Shown one piece after another: positions 44,501-51,964 of a DNA stretch of 64,000 nt. The DNA is from CAZKWG01 sp964615375 (GTDB lineage: Bacteria > Myxococcota_A > UBA796 > CAZKWG01), in NCBI GenBank assembly GCA_964615375.1, contig CAZTOW010000019.1, forward strand, positions 86,302 through 150,301, given 5' to 3'. The notes under the pieces were generated by a model. The model made no database searches and was not told the DNA's origin. It saw nothing but the letters and a program-made list of their open reading frames with translations. A program made the position numbers and the translations under genes. Every line of letters starts with the position of its first letter. Position 1 is the first letter of the stretch.

Positions 44501-45419
44501 CGACGACGTCAACCCCGAGGCGGACGAGGTGCCTTATGACGAAGAGGACGACGACTGCTCGGGCGCGGACCTGACCGACGTGGACGAAGACGGCCACGAC
44601 GCCGAGGTCGTCGGCGGCGACGACTGCGACGACGAGGATCCGACGCGCTCGCCGGAGAGCGTCGAGACGCCTTACGACGGCATCGACCAGGACTGTGACG
44701 GCGCGGACCTGACCGACGTGGACGGCGACGGCCACGACGCCGAGGCCGCGGGCGGCGACGACTGCGACGACACGGACGCCAGCGTCTCGCCCCGCTCGGA
44801 CGAGTTGCCTTACGACGGCATAGACCAGGACTGCTCGGGCGCCGATCTGAGCGACGTGGACGGCGACGGCCACGACGCCGAGGCCGCGGGCGGCGACGAC
44901 TGCGACGACGAGGACCCCGCCATCTCCCCAAGCGAGGTCGAGACGCCCCACGACGGCGTCGACCAGGACTGTGATGGATCAGACCTGGAGGACGCCGACG
45001 GCGACGGCTACGACGAGGGCGCCGACTGCGACGACGCGGACCCGGCCATCTCGCCAGCGGCCGCGGAGATCGCCTATGATCACGTCGATCAGGACTGTGA
45101 CGGCCAGGATCTGAGCGACGTGGACGGGGACGGCTACGCGGCCGAGGAGGCCGGCGGGAGCGACTGCGACGACCTGGACGCCTTCACCTCCCCCGGGGCG
45201 GGGGACGTTCCCGGAGACGGGGTCGACCAGGACTGCAACGGCAAGGACGCGCTTCGCGACGACAGCACCGTGGTCGAGGCCAAGGTGGAGGGCTGCGTCA
45301 GCTGCGAGAGCGGGCTCGAGCTGGAGAGCGCCCTGCCCGCCCTGTTCGGACTCGCCAGCCTGATCCGCGCGCGCCGAAGGAACGACGAGCCCAGCCGCAA
45401 GAACGGAGCCTCCCGATGA
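41553..45419 (+). CDS. Giant beta-helix / MopE surface protein with MYXO-CTERM-like tail (1288 aa)
   Basis: Signal peptide MLAILLLAAPSLAATL, then T-V-G-T-G-G-D-Y-A-S-I-Q-D-A-V-D-A-A, the usual start of parallel beta-helix domains. Residues about 60-760 carry Pmp-like repeats (G-G-A-I-Y, S-x-F-x-x-N). About 780-1235 is a long run of MopE Asp clusters (D-C-D-D-x-D, G-x-D-Q-D-C-D-G, D-G-D-G-x-D-A-E). The end reads G-C-V-S-C-E-S-G, a hydrophobic stretch, then R-A-R-R-R, resembling a MYXO-CTERM sorting signal with a 17-residue extension. Probably an exported, surface-anchored, calcium- or metal-binding adhesin. The next gene overlaps it (ATGA) and is a paralogue. Confidence 0.88.
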   Translation: MLAILLLAAPSLAATLTVGTGGDYASIQDAVDAASSGDALLIAAGTYEECVDLSGKDLSLEGAGAEDTLLDGGGDCAAALAMEAGEGATVSGLAIQNGVKRAVSMTGAAARLVDVSITDSGSADQEGGGIYMVGGTLSLESSTLSGNKGSLGGNLFLVRGAELTLSDTEISYGAANVGGGIYIGYETDDPCTVTILNSELSANTASVWGGAVYAGEYTEITSEGSNVEANTGAAVNGAGVYLETGASWTGVGDAFLDNTSTSYLTTTTYGGAFYLVEEGSLTLESSLLSGNTSARGGAIAATAFSTVNLSDTVVEDNACSEKGGAIYALENADVTLSDSLLEGNRASGSSAVAGVLYLEDNASLTDTGSTFLSNTAGSHGGAIYATDHVTLSLQDSTFDTNQSSAGSGGALYASSYITLSADGATFTDSLAQSGGAIYLSTTIDTSTLTDVELSSNRASSGSGGAIYATTQSALSLRDASLHHNSANSHGGAVYVTASNLTVESSSFEQNQAKSSYGGAICAYNSSGATYTVAVDESSFEQNSALSYGGAVYGVYLLELSVADSRFEGDETGSSGYGGALAVSTVTNVSVTGSSFFESSAAYGGAIYHTHSSSSGTTQSYKNNIFSECEASSAGGALYHYRGAPSILNNTFVGNSALSSGGAIYLKTATGTLTNNIFAHTQYGYAIYAADSTSGKSTVSYNDWYDNTSGDGAGSFSASYASDGNISSEPGFVAYSLDGDASNDDLTLDVDSDLIDAGYASILDPDGSRSDIGAYGGPTSSVYDGDGDRVFNTTDCDDSDATVYPDAPEICDEQDNDCDDEIDEDVEDATTWCVDDDEDGYGDPSSCLDQCEAPADEGWVDDERDCDDTDASVSPASAEIPDDGIDQDCDGVDALDADDDGWVSSATGGDDCDDADDGSYPGGSERCDGADNDCDGETDEDAADATTWHRDFDEDGYGDPDATREGCEAPDGYVLDAADCDDRDDDVNPEADEVPYDEEDDDCSGADLTDVDEDGHDAEVVGGDDCDDEDPTRSPESVETPYDGIDQDCDGADLTDVDGDGHDAEAAGGDDCDDTDASVSPRSDELPYDGIDQDCSGADLSDVDGDGHDAEAAGGDDCDDEDPAISPSEVETPHDGVDQDCDGSDLEDADGDGYDEGADCDDADPAISPAAAEIAYDHVDQDCDGQDLSDVDGDGYAAEEAGGSDCDDLDAFTSPGAGDVPGDGVDQDCNGKDALRDDSTVVEAKVEGCVSCESGLELESALPALFGLASLIRARRRNDEPSRKNGASR

Positions 45420-48400
45420 TGATCCTGCTCCTCTCCCTCTCCTCTCTCGCCGCCACGCTGACCGTGGGCACGGGCGGCACCTACGAGAGCCTGCAGGACG
45501 CCGTGGACGCCGCCAGCGACGGCGACACCCTGCTGCTGGCCGCCGGGCGCTACAACGAGTGCGTGGACCTGGGCGGGCGCTCGCTCACCATCCGGGGCAG
45601 CGCGGGCTCGGGCAGCACCACGCTGGACGGCGGCGGCACCTGCGAGGCGGCGCTGGCCCTGGAGAGCGGCGAGACCGCCACCCTCGAGGGCCTCACCGTC
45701 ACCAACGCCACCGAGCGGGCCGTCCTGCTGGCGGACGCCGACGTCACGCTGGTGGACGTGGTGGTGAAGCAGTCCGGCTCGGACGCGATCTCCGGCGGCG
45801 GCGTCTACGTCTCCGGAGGCAGCGTCAGCTTCGAGGACTGCGTGCTCACCGAGAACGAGGGCGAGGAGGGCGGGAACCTCTACGTCGCGGACAGCGCGCT
45901 GGTCACGCTCACCGACACGGAGGTCTCTGAGGGCTCCGCCACGGACGGCGCGGGGATCTTCGTGGACGACAGCGTGACCACGCTGGTGTTGGACGGCGCG
46001 ACGGTGCGCGACAACACGGCGTCTCGCTGGGGCGGCGGCGTCTTCATCGACGATGACGGGACGCTGAGCAGCGAGGGCTCCACCTTCGACGGCAACACCG
46101 GCAGCGCGGTGAACGGCTGCGGGGTCTACCTCAGCGACTCGGCGGTCTTCGACAGCAGCTCCGACACCTACACGAACAACGGCGCCAGCAGCTGGAAGAC
46201 CAGCACCACCATGGGCGGCGCCATCTACCTGGAGCAGTACAACACGCTGACCATGAGCGACGCGACCTTCTCTGGGAACTACGCCACCCGCGGCGGGGCC
46301 ATCGCGGCCAGCCTGTACCCCAAGCTCACGATCGAGGACAGCGTCTTCCAGGAGAACGAGGCCTACAGCTACGGCGGCGCCCTGCACCTCGTCACCAGCG
46401 CGGAGATCACGCTGAGCGGGACCACCTTCGACGCCAACGCCACCTCCGCAGGCGTCGCGGGCGCCATCTACCAGACGAGCTACGGGAGCCTGGCCGTCTC
46501 CGAGTGTACGTTCACCTCCAACACGGCGAAGAGCGACGGCGGCGCGCTCTACGTCTACTCCCACATCGAGGTGGATCTGCGCGACAGCACCTTCGAGGAG
46601 AACCGCTCCTCGAGCGCCAGCGGCGGCGCGCTCTACGGTGAGAGCTACATCGAGCTCTCCGTGGACGACACGGAGTTCGTGTTCAACCAGGCGACCAGCG
46701 GCGGCGCGCTCGCGCTCTCCAGCGCCATCTACGACGCGGAGCTCAGCGGCGTCACCTTCGAGCAGAACTATGCGACGGCGGGGAACGGGGGCGCCATCTA
46801 CGCGGAGAACACGAGCGGGCTCGGGATCGACAACTCCATCTTTGATCGGAATGGCTCCTCGGACTCGGGTGGCGCCATCTACAGCCGCGACTCGGACCTG
46901 ATCCTCGAGGACAGCACCTTCGAGAAGTGCTGGAGCTCCGACTCCGCGGGCGGCGCCATTCGACACTACAACGTGGGCGACCCCACCTACAGCCTCGAGA
47001 TCGACGAGGTGGAGTTCACGGGGAACGAGGCGGAGACCTACGGCGGCGCGATCCACGCGAGCAACTCGGTCCTGGTCTCGGTGAGCGACAGCCACTTCGA
47101 GGCCAACAAGACCGAGACGGGAGGGCACGGAGGTGCGCTGAGCATGGAGTCCGTGAGCGCGGGCGAGATCAGCAGCAGCGTGTTCGTCCTCAACAGCGCG
47201 AGCTACGGCGGCGCGATCTACGACACCCACGAGATCTCGGACGACGACACGACAGGAGTGTCCAACAGCGTCTTCGTGGAGAACGACGCCACCATGAGCG
47301 GCGGCGCGCTGTACCTCCGCGTGGGCTACCCCACGATCATCAACAACACCTTCGTGACGAACAGCGCGCTGGAGAGCGGCGGGACCGCCCACCTGCACGG
47401 CGTCGACGTCGAATTCGTCAACAACCTCGTCGCGTTCACGCTGAGCGGCAGCGGCGTCTACGCCAACGACGCCACCAGCGCGGCCGGGACCTTCACCTAC
47501 AACGACTGGTACGAGAACAGCCCTGACGACACGGACGGAGAGCTGGATCTGGACACCACCGCGGACGGCAACCTCGAGGAGGAGCCAGGGCTCGCCGGCT
47601 ACGACGCCGACGGCATCTGGGAGGACGACCTCCGGCTGGCCGACGGCAGCGCGCTCATCGACGTGGGCGACCCCAGCGTCCTGGACGCCGACGGCAGCGT
47701 CTCCGACATCGGCGCCTACGGCGGGACCGGCCCCAAGGTGGGCGACCGGGACGGGGACGCCAGCCTGGACACCGAGGACTGCGACGCGGGCGACGCCACG
47801 GTGTACCCCGGCGCCGACGAGCTGTGCGACGGGCTGGACAACGACTGCGACGAGACGGCGGACGAGGACGCCGTGGACGAGCCGAGCTGGTGCCCGGACG
47901 CCGACGGGGACGGATACGGCGGCGCGGAGGATTGCGTCGAGAGCTGTGAGGCGCCCGGCGCCGGCTTCGTCGAGGGCGCCACGGACTGCGACGACGCGGA
48001 CGCGAGCGCCAGCCCCGAGGGCGAGGAGACCGCCTACGACGGCGTCGATCAGGACTGCTCCGGCGCGGACTGGAGCGACGTGGACGAGGACGGCTACGAC
48101 GCCGAGGCCGCGGGCGGGACCGACTGCGACGACGCGGACGCCACGGTCTTCCCCGGCGCCGAGGAGAGCGCCTACGACGGCGTCGATCAGGACTGCTCCG
48201 GCGCGGACCTGGCCGACCTCGACCGGGACGGCCACGAGGCCGAGAGCGGCGGCGGCGACGACTGCGACGACGAGGACGCCGACGTCTACGCGGGCGCCCC
48301 CGAGACGCCCTATGACGGCGTGGACAACGACTGCGACGGCGCGGACCTGACCGACGTGGACGGCGATGGCCACGACGCCGAGCGCGTGGGCGGCGACGAC

Positions 48401-48742
48401 TGCGACGACGAGGACCCAGCCTCCTACGCGGGCGCCCCCGAGACCGCCTATGACGGCGTCGACCAGGACTGCCTGGCCGGCGACCTGAACGACCTGGACG
48501 GCGACAGCTTCGCCTCCGAGGTGGTGGGCGGCCCGGACTGTGACGACGAGGACGACGCCATCTCCCCGGCCGCCGAGGACGAGCCCGGCGACGGCGTCGA
48601 TCAGAACTGCGACGGCTTCGACCCCGACGTGAGCGTCAAGGGCTGGGCCTGCACGGGATGTGCCAGCTCGAGCTCGCCCGCGGGCCCGCTGGCCGTGATC
48701 GGCGCGCTGCTCGGGCTCGTGGGGCTGCGGCGCAGGGGGTGA
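45416..48742 (+). CDS. Giant beta-helix / MopE surface protein with MYXO-CTERM-like tail (1108 aa)
   Basis: ATG 45416 overlaps the preceding stop. It has a signal peptide (M-I-L-L-L-S-L-S-S-L-A-A), the same T-V-G-T-G-G-T-Y-E-S-L-Q-D-A-V-D start, a Pmp-like beta-helix (about 60-760) and MopE Asp clusters (about 780-1065). The tail W-A-C-T-G-C-A-S-S-S-S, hydrophobic segment, then L-R-R-R-G at the very end is a clean MYXO-CTERM pattern. This tail is cut and anchored during export in myxobacteria. The two tandem paralogues are co-transcribed and differ mainly in repeat number, so they may form a mixed surface layer. Confidence 0.9.
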   Translation: MMILLLSLSSLAATLTVGTGGTYESLQDAVDAASDGDTLLLAAGRYNECVDLGGRSLTIRGSAGSGSTTLDGGGTCEAALALESGETATLEGLTVTNATERAVLLADADVTLVDVVVKQSGSDAISGGGVYVSGGSVSFEDCVLTENEGEEGGNLYVADSALVTLTDTEVSEGSATDGAGIFVDDSVTTLVLDGATVRDNTASRWGGGVFIDDDGTLSSEGSTFDGNTGSAVNGCGVYLSDSAVFDSSSDTYTNNGASSWKTSTTMGGAIYLEQYNTLTMSDATFSGNYATRGGAIAASLYPKLTIEDSVFQENEAYSYGGALHLVTSAEITLSGTTFDANATSAGVAGAIYQTSYGSLAVSECTFTSNTAKSDGGALYVYSHIEVDLRDSTFEENRSSSASGGALYGESYIELSVDDTEFVFNQATSGGALALSSAIYDAELSGVTFEQNYATAGNGGAIYAENTSGLGIDNSIFDRNGSSDSGGAIYSRDSDLILEDSTFEKCWSSDSAGGAIRHYNVGDPTYSLEIDEVEFTGNEAETYGGAIHASNSVLVSVSDSHFEANKTETGGHGGALSMESVSAGEISSSVFVLNSASYGGAIYDTHEISDDDTTGVSNSVFVENDATMSGGALYLRVGYPTIINNTFVTNSALESGGTAHLHGVDVEFVNNLVAFTLSGSGVYANDATSAAGTFTYNDWYENSPDDTDGELDLDTTADGNLEEEPGLAGYDADGIWEDDLRLADGSALIDVGDPSVLDADGSVSDIGAYGGTGPKVGDRDGDASLDTEDCDAGDATVYPGADELCDGLDNDCDETADEDAVDEPSWCPDADGDGYGGAEDCVESCEAPGAGFVEGATDCDDADASASPEGEETAYDGVDQDCSGADWSDVDEDGYDAEAAGGTDCDDADATVFPGAEESAYDGVDQDCSGADLADLDRDGHEAESGGGDDCDDEDADVYAGAPETPYDGVDNDCDGADLTDVDGDGHDAERVGGDDCDDEDPASYAGAPETAYDGVDQDCLAGDLNDLDGDSFASEVVGGPDCDDEDDAISPAAEDEPGDGVDQNCDGFDPDVSVKGWACTGCASSSSPAGPLAVIGALLGLVGLRRRG

Positions 48743-48752
48743 GGGGCGCGGG

Positions 48753-50738
48753 TCAGGCTCGGCCGACCAGCAGCGCGTCCATGCCCGCGCCGCCGCGCAC
48801 CACGGGCCAGCGCTCGCGGAGCCTCAGCCCGGCCGCCGAGAACGCAGACTCATAGGCGCGCAGGTCGTGGACCCTGCCCGAGGCGGTGCGCAGCCCCAGG
48901 GCCAGGTCGTAGCGCAGCGCGCAGACCTCGGCCTCGTCCATGGATTCGGGGACGGTGTCCAGGATGAGCAGGCGCCCGTCGGGGCTCAGCGCGGCCCCGG
49001 CGCGGGCGATGAGGGCGTCGAGCTGCGCGGGGGAGCACAGGTGACAGAGCCGGGCCAGGACGACCAGGCCGAAGCGCCCCTCGGGGAGCGGGCGCTCCTG
49101 CCAGCTCCCCTCGAGCGTCCTCAGGCGCCCGGCGAGCCCCTCCGCCGCCGCTCGCGCGCGGGCCACCTCCAGCACGGCCGGGCGATCCAGCGCGGTGACG
49201 GTGGCCTCGGGCCAGCGCGCCGCCAGCGCCAGGCTCCAGACGGCGGAGCCCACGCCGATATCCAGGATCTCCGCGCGATCCGGGGCGCGATCACCCCTGT
49301 CTAGCGCACCTGCTAGCCCCTCCGCCATGCGCGCAGCGTTGTCGCCCAGGTCGTCGACGGGCCCCGCGTAAGCTCCCCCCGACCGATCGGCGTCCATGGC
49401 CAGCGGCGGCGCGTCCCCCCGAGCCCAGGCGGGCAGGGCCGCCCAGCGGGTGAGCTGATCCCCGAGCGGGGCGCGGGGGGCCAGGAGATCGAGGCTGTCC
49501 CGGTAGAGCGCGCCCAGCGGCCTCGCCAGGGACCAGCGCTCGCCCACCCTGCGCACCCGACCGTCCGCGGCCAGGAAGCGCAGCATGCGCGCCAGGCGGT
49601 CCTCGTCCAGCCCCAGCCGCGCGGCCAGCTCTCCGGCAGAGGCCGACGCCTCGCCCAGCGCGCGCAGCACACCCAGGGACTCGGCGGCCTGCCAGACCGC
49701 CACCGGCGCCACCAGCGCCCGTACCGCCGCGCTGGCCTCGGCGCGCTCACGGACGTCCTGGAGGCGGATCAGCTCCCGGGCGGCCAGGAGCTCCTCCCGC
49801 TCCGACGCGGGCAACGCGCCCAGGTGGCGCTGAAGGGCCTCCTCGGCGCGACGGGCCCGCTCGCGGGGGAGCTCGGCCGCGGGCGCGGCGGCCCGCCTCA
49901 GCCAGAAGGCCGGTCGCCCCGCCTCTCCCAGCGCCTCCCGCAGCGTGGCGGCCAGGGCCTCGCCGGAGGCCGGGCGGAGCTGGGATGCGGGATCCAACGC
50001 GGCCATCATCGCCGCGTCCACCCGGGGCCCGAGGGCCGGGAGGTGCAGAGAGGGCGGGGGCGGCGAGCCTCGGGAGGCCGCGGGCTCGTCCTCGGCGAAG
50101 GGCCAGGCGCCGCAGAGGCCCCAGTAGAGGAGCGCGGCCAGCGCGTACAGATCAGCTCGCCCTTCCACCGGCTCGCCCGTCCAGCACTCCGGCGCGGCCG
50201 TGAGCCGCGTCACGCCCCAGCGCAGGGCCCCGGGCTCCCCCACGCGCAGGGCCCGGCGGCTGCCCAGGCGCACGCAGGAGCCGAGGTCCACGATCCGGGC
50301 CCGCCCGTCTGCGTCGAAGAGCAGGTTGTTCGGCGAGATGTCGCCGTGGATCCAGCCGCGGGCGTGCAGCGCGTCCAGCCCGGCCCCGATGTGCTCGGCC
50401 AGCCCCAGCACCTCCCGCGGGGGAGGGCGCTCCCGCCACCGCTCCCAGACCGTCCCGCCGGAGAGCCAGGGGCCCACCAGCAGCGGCTCGCCCCGGGCCC
50501 GCGCGAGGTCGTAGAGCGGCAGGATCGCCGGGTGATCGAGGGCCGCCCGGAGCTCAGCCTCCCGCTGCAGCGCCCGCCGGGCCTCCGCCCGAGCCTCCTC
50601 CGTGGTCGCCCGCGGCGAGAGGGTCTTGAGGGCGAGCTCACGGGGCAGCCCGCCCAGGCGCGCCCGGTACACGGCCGTCCGCTGTCCCGCACGCGGCTCG
50701 GACAGCAGGGTGTAGCGTCCCAGGCGGCCAGAAGACAT
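48753..50738 (-). CDS. Protein kinase fused to an O-methyltransferase
   Basis: 661 residues in two parts. About 1-265 is a Hanks-type kinase: a degenerate Gly loop, L-A-L-K-T-L with the ATP Lys, a Glu-containing C-helix, the catalytic loop H-G-D-I-S-P-N-N-L-L (Gly in place of Arg in HRD), and D-L-G instead of D-F-G, then A-P-E. The essential Lys, Asp, Asn and second Asp are kept, so activity is likely. About 300-661 is an O-methyltransferase with an N-terminal winged helix (L-A-A-R-L-G-L-D-E-D-R-L), the SAM loop I-L-D-I-G-V-G-S-A and acidic A-L-D-R-P. This fusion is unusual. It follows, after 12 bases, the acidic repeat peptide gene, its likely substrate. Confidence 0.85.
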   Translation of the reverse strand: MSSGRLGRYTLLSEPRAGQRTAVYRARLGGLPRELALKTLSPRATTEEARAEARRALQREAELRAALDHPAILPLYDLARARGEPLLVGPWLSGGTVWERWRERPPPREVLGLAEHIGAGLDALHARGWIHGDISPNNLLFDADGRARIVDLGSCVRLGSRRALRVGEPGALRWGVTRLTAAPECWTGEPVEGRADLYALAALLYWGLCGAWPFAEDEPAASRGSPPPPSLHLPALGPRVDAAMMAALDPASQLRPASGEALAATLREALGEAGRPAFWLRRAAAPAAELPRERARRAEEALQRHLGALPASEREELLAARELIRLQDVRERAEASAAVRALVAPVAVWQAAESLGVLRALGEASASAGELAARLGLDEDRLARMLRFLAADGRVRRVGERWSLARPLGALYRDSLDLLAPRAPLGDQLTRWAALPAWARGDAPPLAMDADRSGGAYAGPVDDLGDNAARMAEGLAGALDRGDRAPDRAEILDIGVGSAVWSLALAARWPEATVTALDRPAVLEVARARAAAEGLAGRLRTLEGSWQERPLPEGRFGLVVLARLCHLCSPAQLDALIARAGAALSPDGRLLILDTVPESMDEAEVCALRYDLALGLRTASGRVHDLRAYESAFSAAGLRLRERWPVVRGGAGMDALLVGRA

Positions 50739-50750
50739 GGGCGATCCTCC

Positions 50751-51038
50751 TCAGTCGTCCGTCTCGGGCCCCGCCTTGTCCTCCGTCTCCGGCCCCGCCT
50801 TGTCCTCCGTCTCGGGGCCCGCCTTGTCCTCCGTCTCCGGCCCCGACCGGTAGTCGGTCTCGATGGGGGAGAGCTGCAGGTCCGGGCGGCGGACGCCCGC
50901 GCGGCGGCCTCCGAGGCTGAGATCCTCGTCGCGCAGATCGCTCATGCGCTCCACCAGGGCGCTGAGCAGCGCGCGCTCGGCGAGCGGGAGCCCGGACAGG
51001 GCCGCGGACAGGTTCGCGGTGGTCTCCTGAATGGCCAT
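50751..51038 (-). CDS. Acidic repeat peptide (95 aa), candidate substrate of the kinase-methyltransferase
   Basis: ATG at 51038 follows AAGGAGGT by 5 bases, one of the best ribosome sites in the window. The first 45 residues are a helical leader-like part (T-A-N-L-S-A-A-L-S-G-L-P-L-A-E-R, then A-L-V-E-R-M-S-D-L-R). The C-terminus is three exact copies of G-P-E-T-E-D-K-A and a final G-P-E-T-D-D. No Cys and no signal peptide. Each repeat holds one Thr flanked by acidic residues, suitable for phosphorylation or other modification, and acidic side chains that could be methylated. The leader-plus-repeated-core layout resembles RiPP precursors, but no known RiPP class fits. Confidence 0.75.
   Translation of the reverse strand: MAIQETTANLSAALSGLPLAERALLSALVERMSDLRDEDLSLGGRRAGVRRPDLQLSPIETDYRSGPETEDKAGPETEDKAGPETEDKAGPETDD
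50754..50844 (-). repeat. 24-base tandem repeat encoding the peptide's C-terminal repeats
   Basis: Nearly identical 24-base units (core ccgccttgtcctccgtct on the plus strand) repeated three to four times. Alternating cgg/cgc third positions show that small synonymous changes have been kept or exchanged. Confidence 0.85.
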
Positions 51039-51148
51039 ACGGTACCTCCTTCTGGCGCGAGCAGCTTTGCTCCCCGGGGATCCGAAGTCGGCCTCGCGCT
51101 CGACCATCCTAAGGCGCCCTCGCCCCCGCTCGAGGCGGCTCCGAGGCC

Positions 51149-51167
51149 CTGGGACAGAGCTGGGACA
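51149..51167. promoter_or_regulatory. Direct repeat CTGGGACA with 11-base period
   Basis: CTGGGACA occurs at 51149-51156 and 51160-51167, one helical turn apart, in the 195-base gap between the divergent peptide and methyltransferase genes. It may be an operator for both. GAGCA-gctt-TGCTC (51059-51072) in the peptide leader could form a small hairpin. Confidence 0.35.
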
Positions 51168-51233
51168 CAGTCCGGCGCGCCCCTGGCTCCCGAGATAGGT
51201 GCCCCGTACCCCCAGCCTCCCCCTGGAGCGTCC

Positions 51234-51959
51234 ATGTCCTCTTCCGAATCCATGTATGGCTCGCGCGCCGCTCTGTACGACCTCATCTACCACTGGAAGG
51301 ACTACCAGACCGAGAGCGAGGCCCTGCGGGCGCTGCTGGAGCGCGAGGGCGTGGCGCCGGGCGCGCGCCTCCTGGAGGCGGCGATGGGCACGGGCCAGCA
51401 CCTCGAACGCCTCGCGGCTCACTACGAGGTGGCCGGCTTCGACCTGAACGAGGGCGTGCTGAACGTCGCCCGCGCCAGGCTTCCAGGCGCGTCGCTGTGG
51501 ACGGCCGACATGGCGGACTTCGCCGTAGATCGCCCTTACGACGCGCTGATCTGCATGTTCTCCGCCATCGGCTACCTGCTCGACCGGGAGAGCCTGCTCC
51601 GCGCCGCCCGCTGCTTCCGCGCCGCCCTGCGCCCCGGCGGCGTGCTCATCGTCGAGCCCTGGCTCACCCCCGAGCAGTGGAGCGTCGGGCGCCCCAACCT
51701 CCAGACCTACGACAGCCCCACGCTGAAGCTGGCGCGGGCCACCATCTCCGACCGCGACGGGGACATCTCCGTGATGGACATGCACTGGCTGGTCGTCCCC
51801 GAGGGCGGGCCCATCGAGCACTTCGTGGACACGCACCGGACCTGGCTGTGCCCGCGTGACGTCATGACCGCGACCTTCGAGGAGGCGGGCTTCTCCGTGC
51901 GCTTTGAGGAGCCGGGCCTGCCGAGGGGCCGCGGGCTGTTCGTCGGCCGAGCGCGCTGA
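51234..51959 (+). CDS. Class I SAM-dependent methyltransferase
   Basis: 241 residues from ATG 51234. M-Y-G-S-R-A-A-L-Y-D-L-I-Y-H-W-K-D-Y at the N-terminus is the lid helix seen in sugar and peptide N-methyltransferases of the DesVI type. The SAM site reads L-L-E-A-A-M-G-T-G-Q-H-L with acidic F-D-L-N-E; the usual E-x-G-x-G-x-G is altered to E-A-A-M-G-T-G. Then come A-L-I-C-M-F-S-A-I-G-Y and L-R-P-G-G-V-L-I-V-E-P-W. Its substrate is unknown. Its divergent position beside the acidic peptide and kinase-methyltransferase makes a joint pathway plausible. Confidence 0.85.
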   Translation: MSSSESMYGSRAALYDLIYHWKDYQTESEALRALLEREGVAPGARLLEAAMGTGQHLERLAAHYEVAGFDLNEGVLNVARARLPGASLWTADMADFAVDRPYDALICMFSAIGYLLDRESLLRAARCFRAALRPGGVLIVEPWLTPEQWSVGRPNLQTYDSPTLKLARATISDRDGDISVMDMHWLVVPEGGPIEHFVDTHRTWLCPRDVMTATFEEAGFSVRFEEPGLPRGRGLFVGRAR

Positions 51960-51964
51960 GCCCG

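Noticed and set aside
41532..44951. Long minus-strand open frame over the first beta-helix/MopE gene
   Set aside because: Composition is Val/Ala/Arg repeats complementary to Asp-rich codons; no start signal and no domain. The plus strand has a signal peptide and family architecture.
43921..45250. Regular repeats that could look like a CRISPR or satellite array
   Set aside because: They are in-frame MopE units of a large gene with variable spacing, not equal repeats with unique spacers.
45134..48373. Long minus-strand open frame over the second beta-helix/MopE gene
   Set aside because: Same antisense effect of GAC/GAG-rich repeats; no signal or domain.
50751..51038. Lanthipeptide precursor reading of the acidic repeat peptide
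   Set aside because: There is no Cys in the peptide and no cyclase gene nearby, so lanthionine formation is not possible.
50751..51959. Graspetide (omega-ester) cluster reading
   Set aside because: Thr and Glu repeats would suit it, but no ATP-grasp ligase gene is present in the window.
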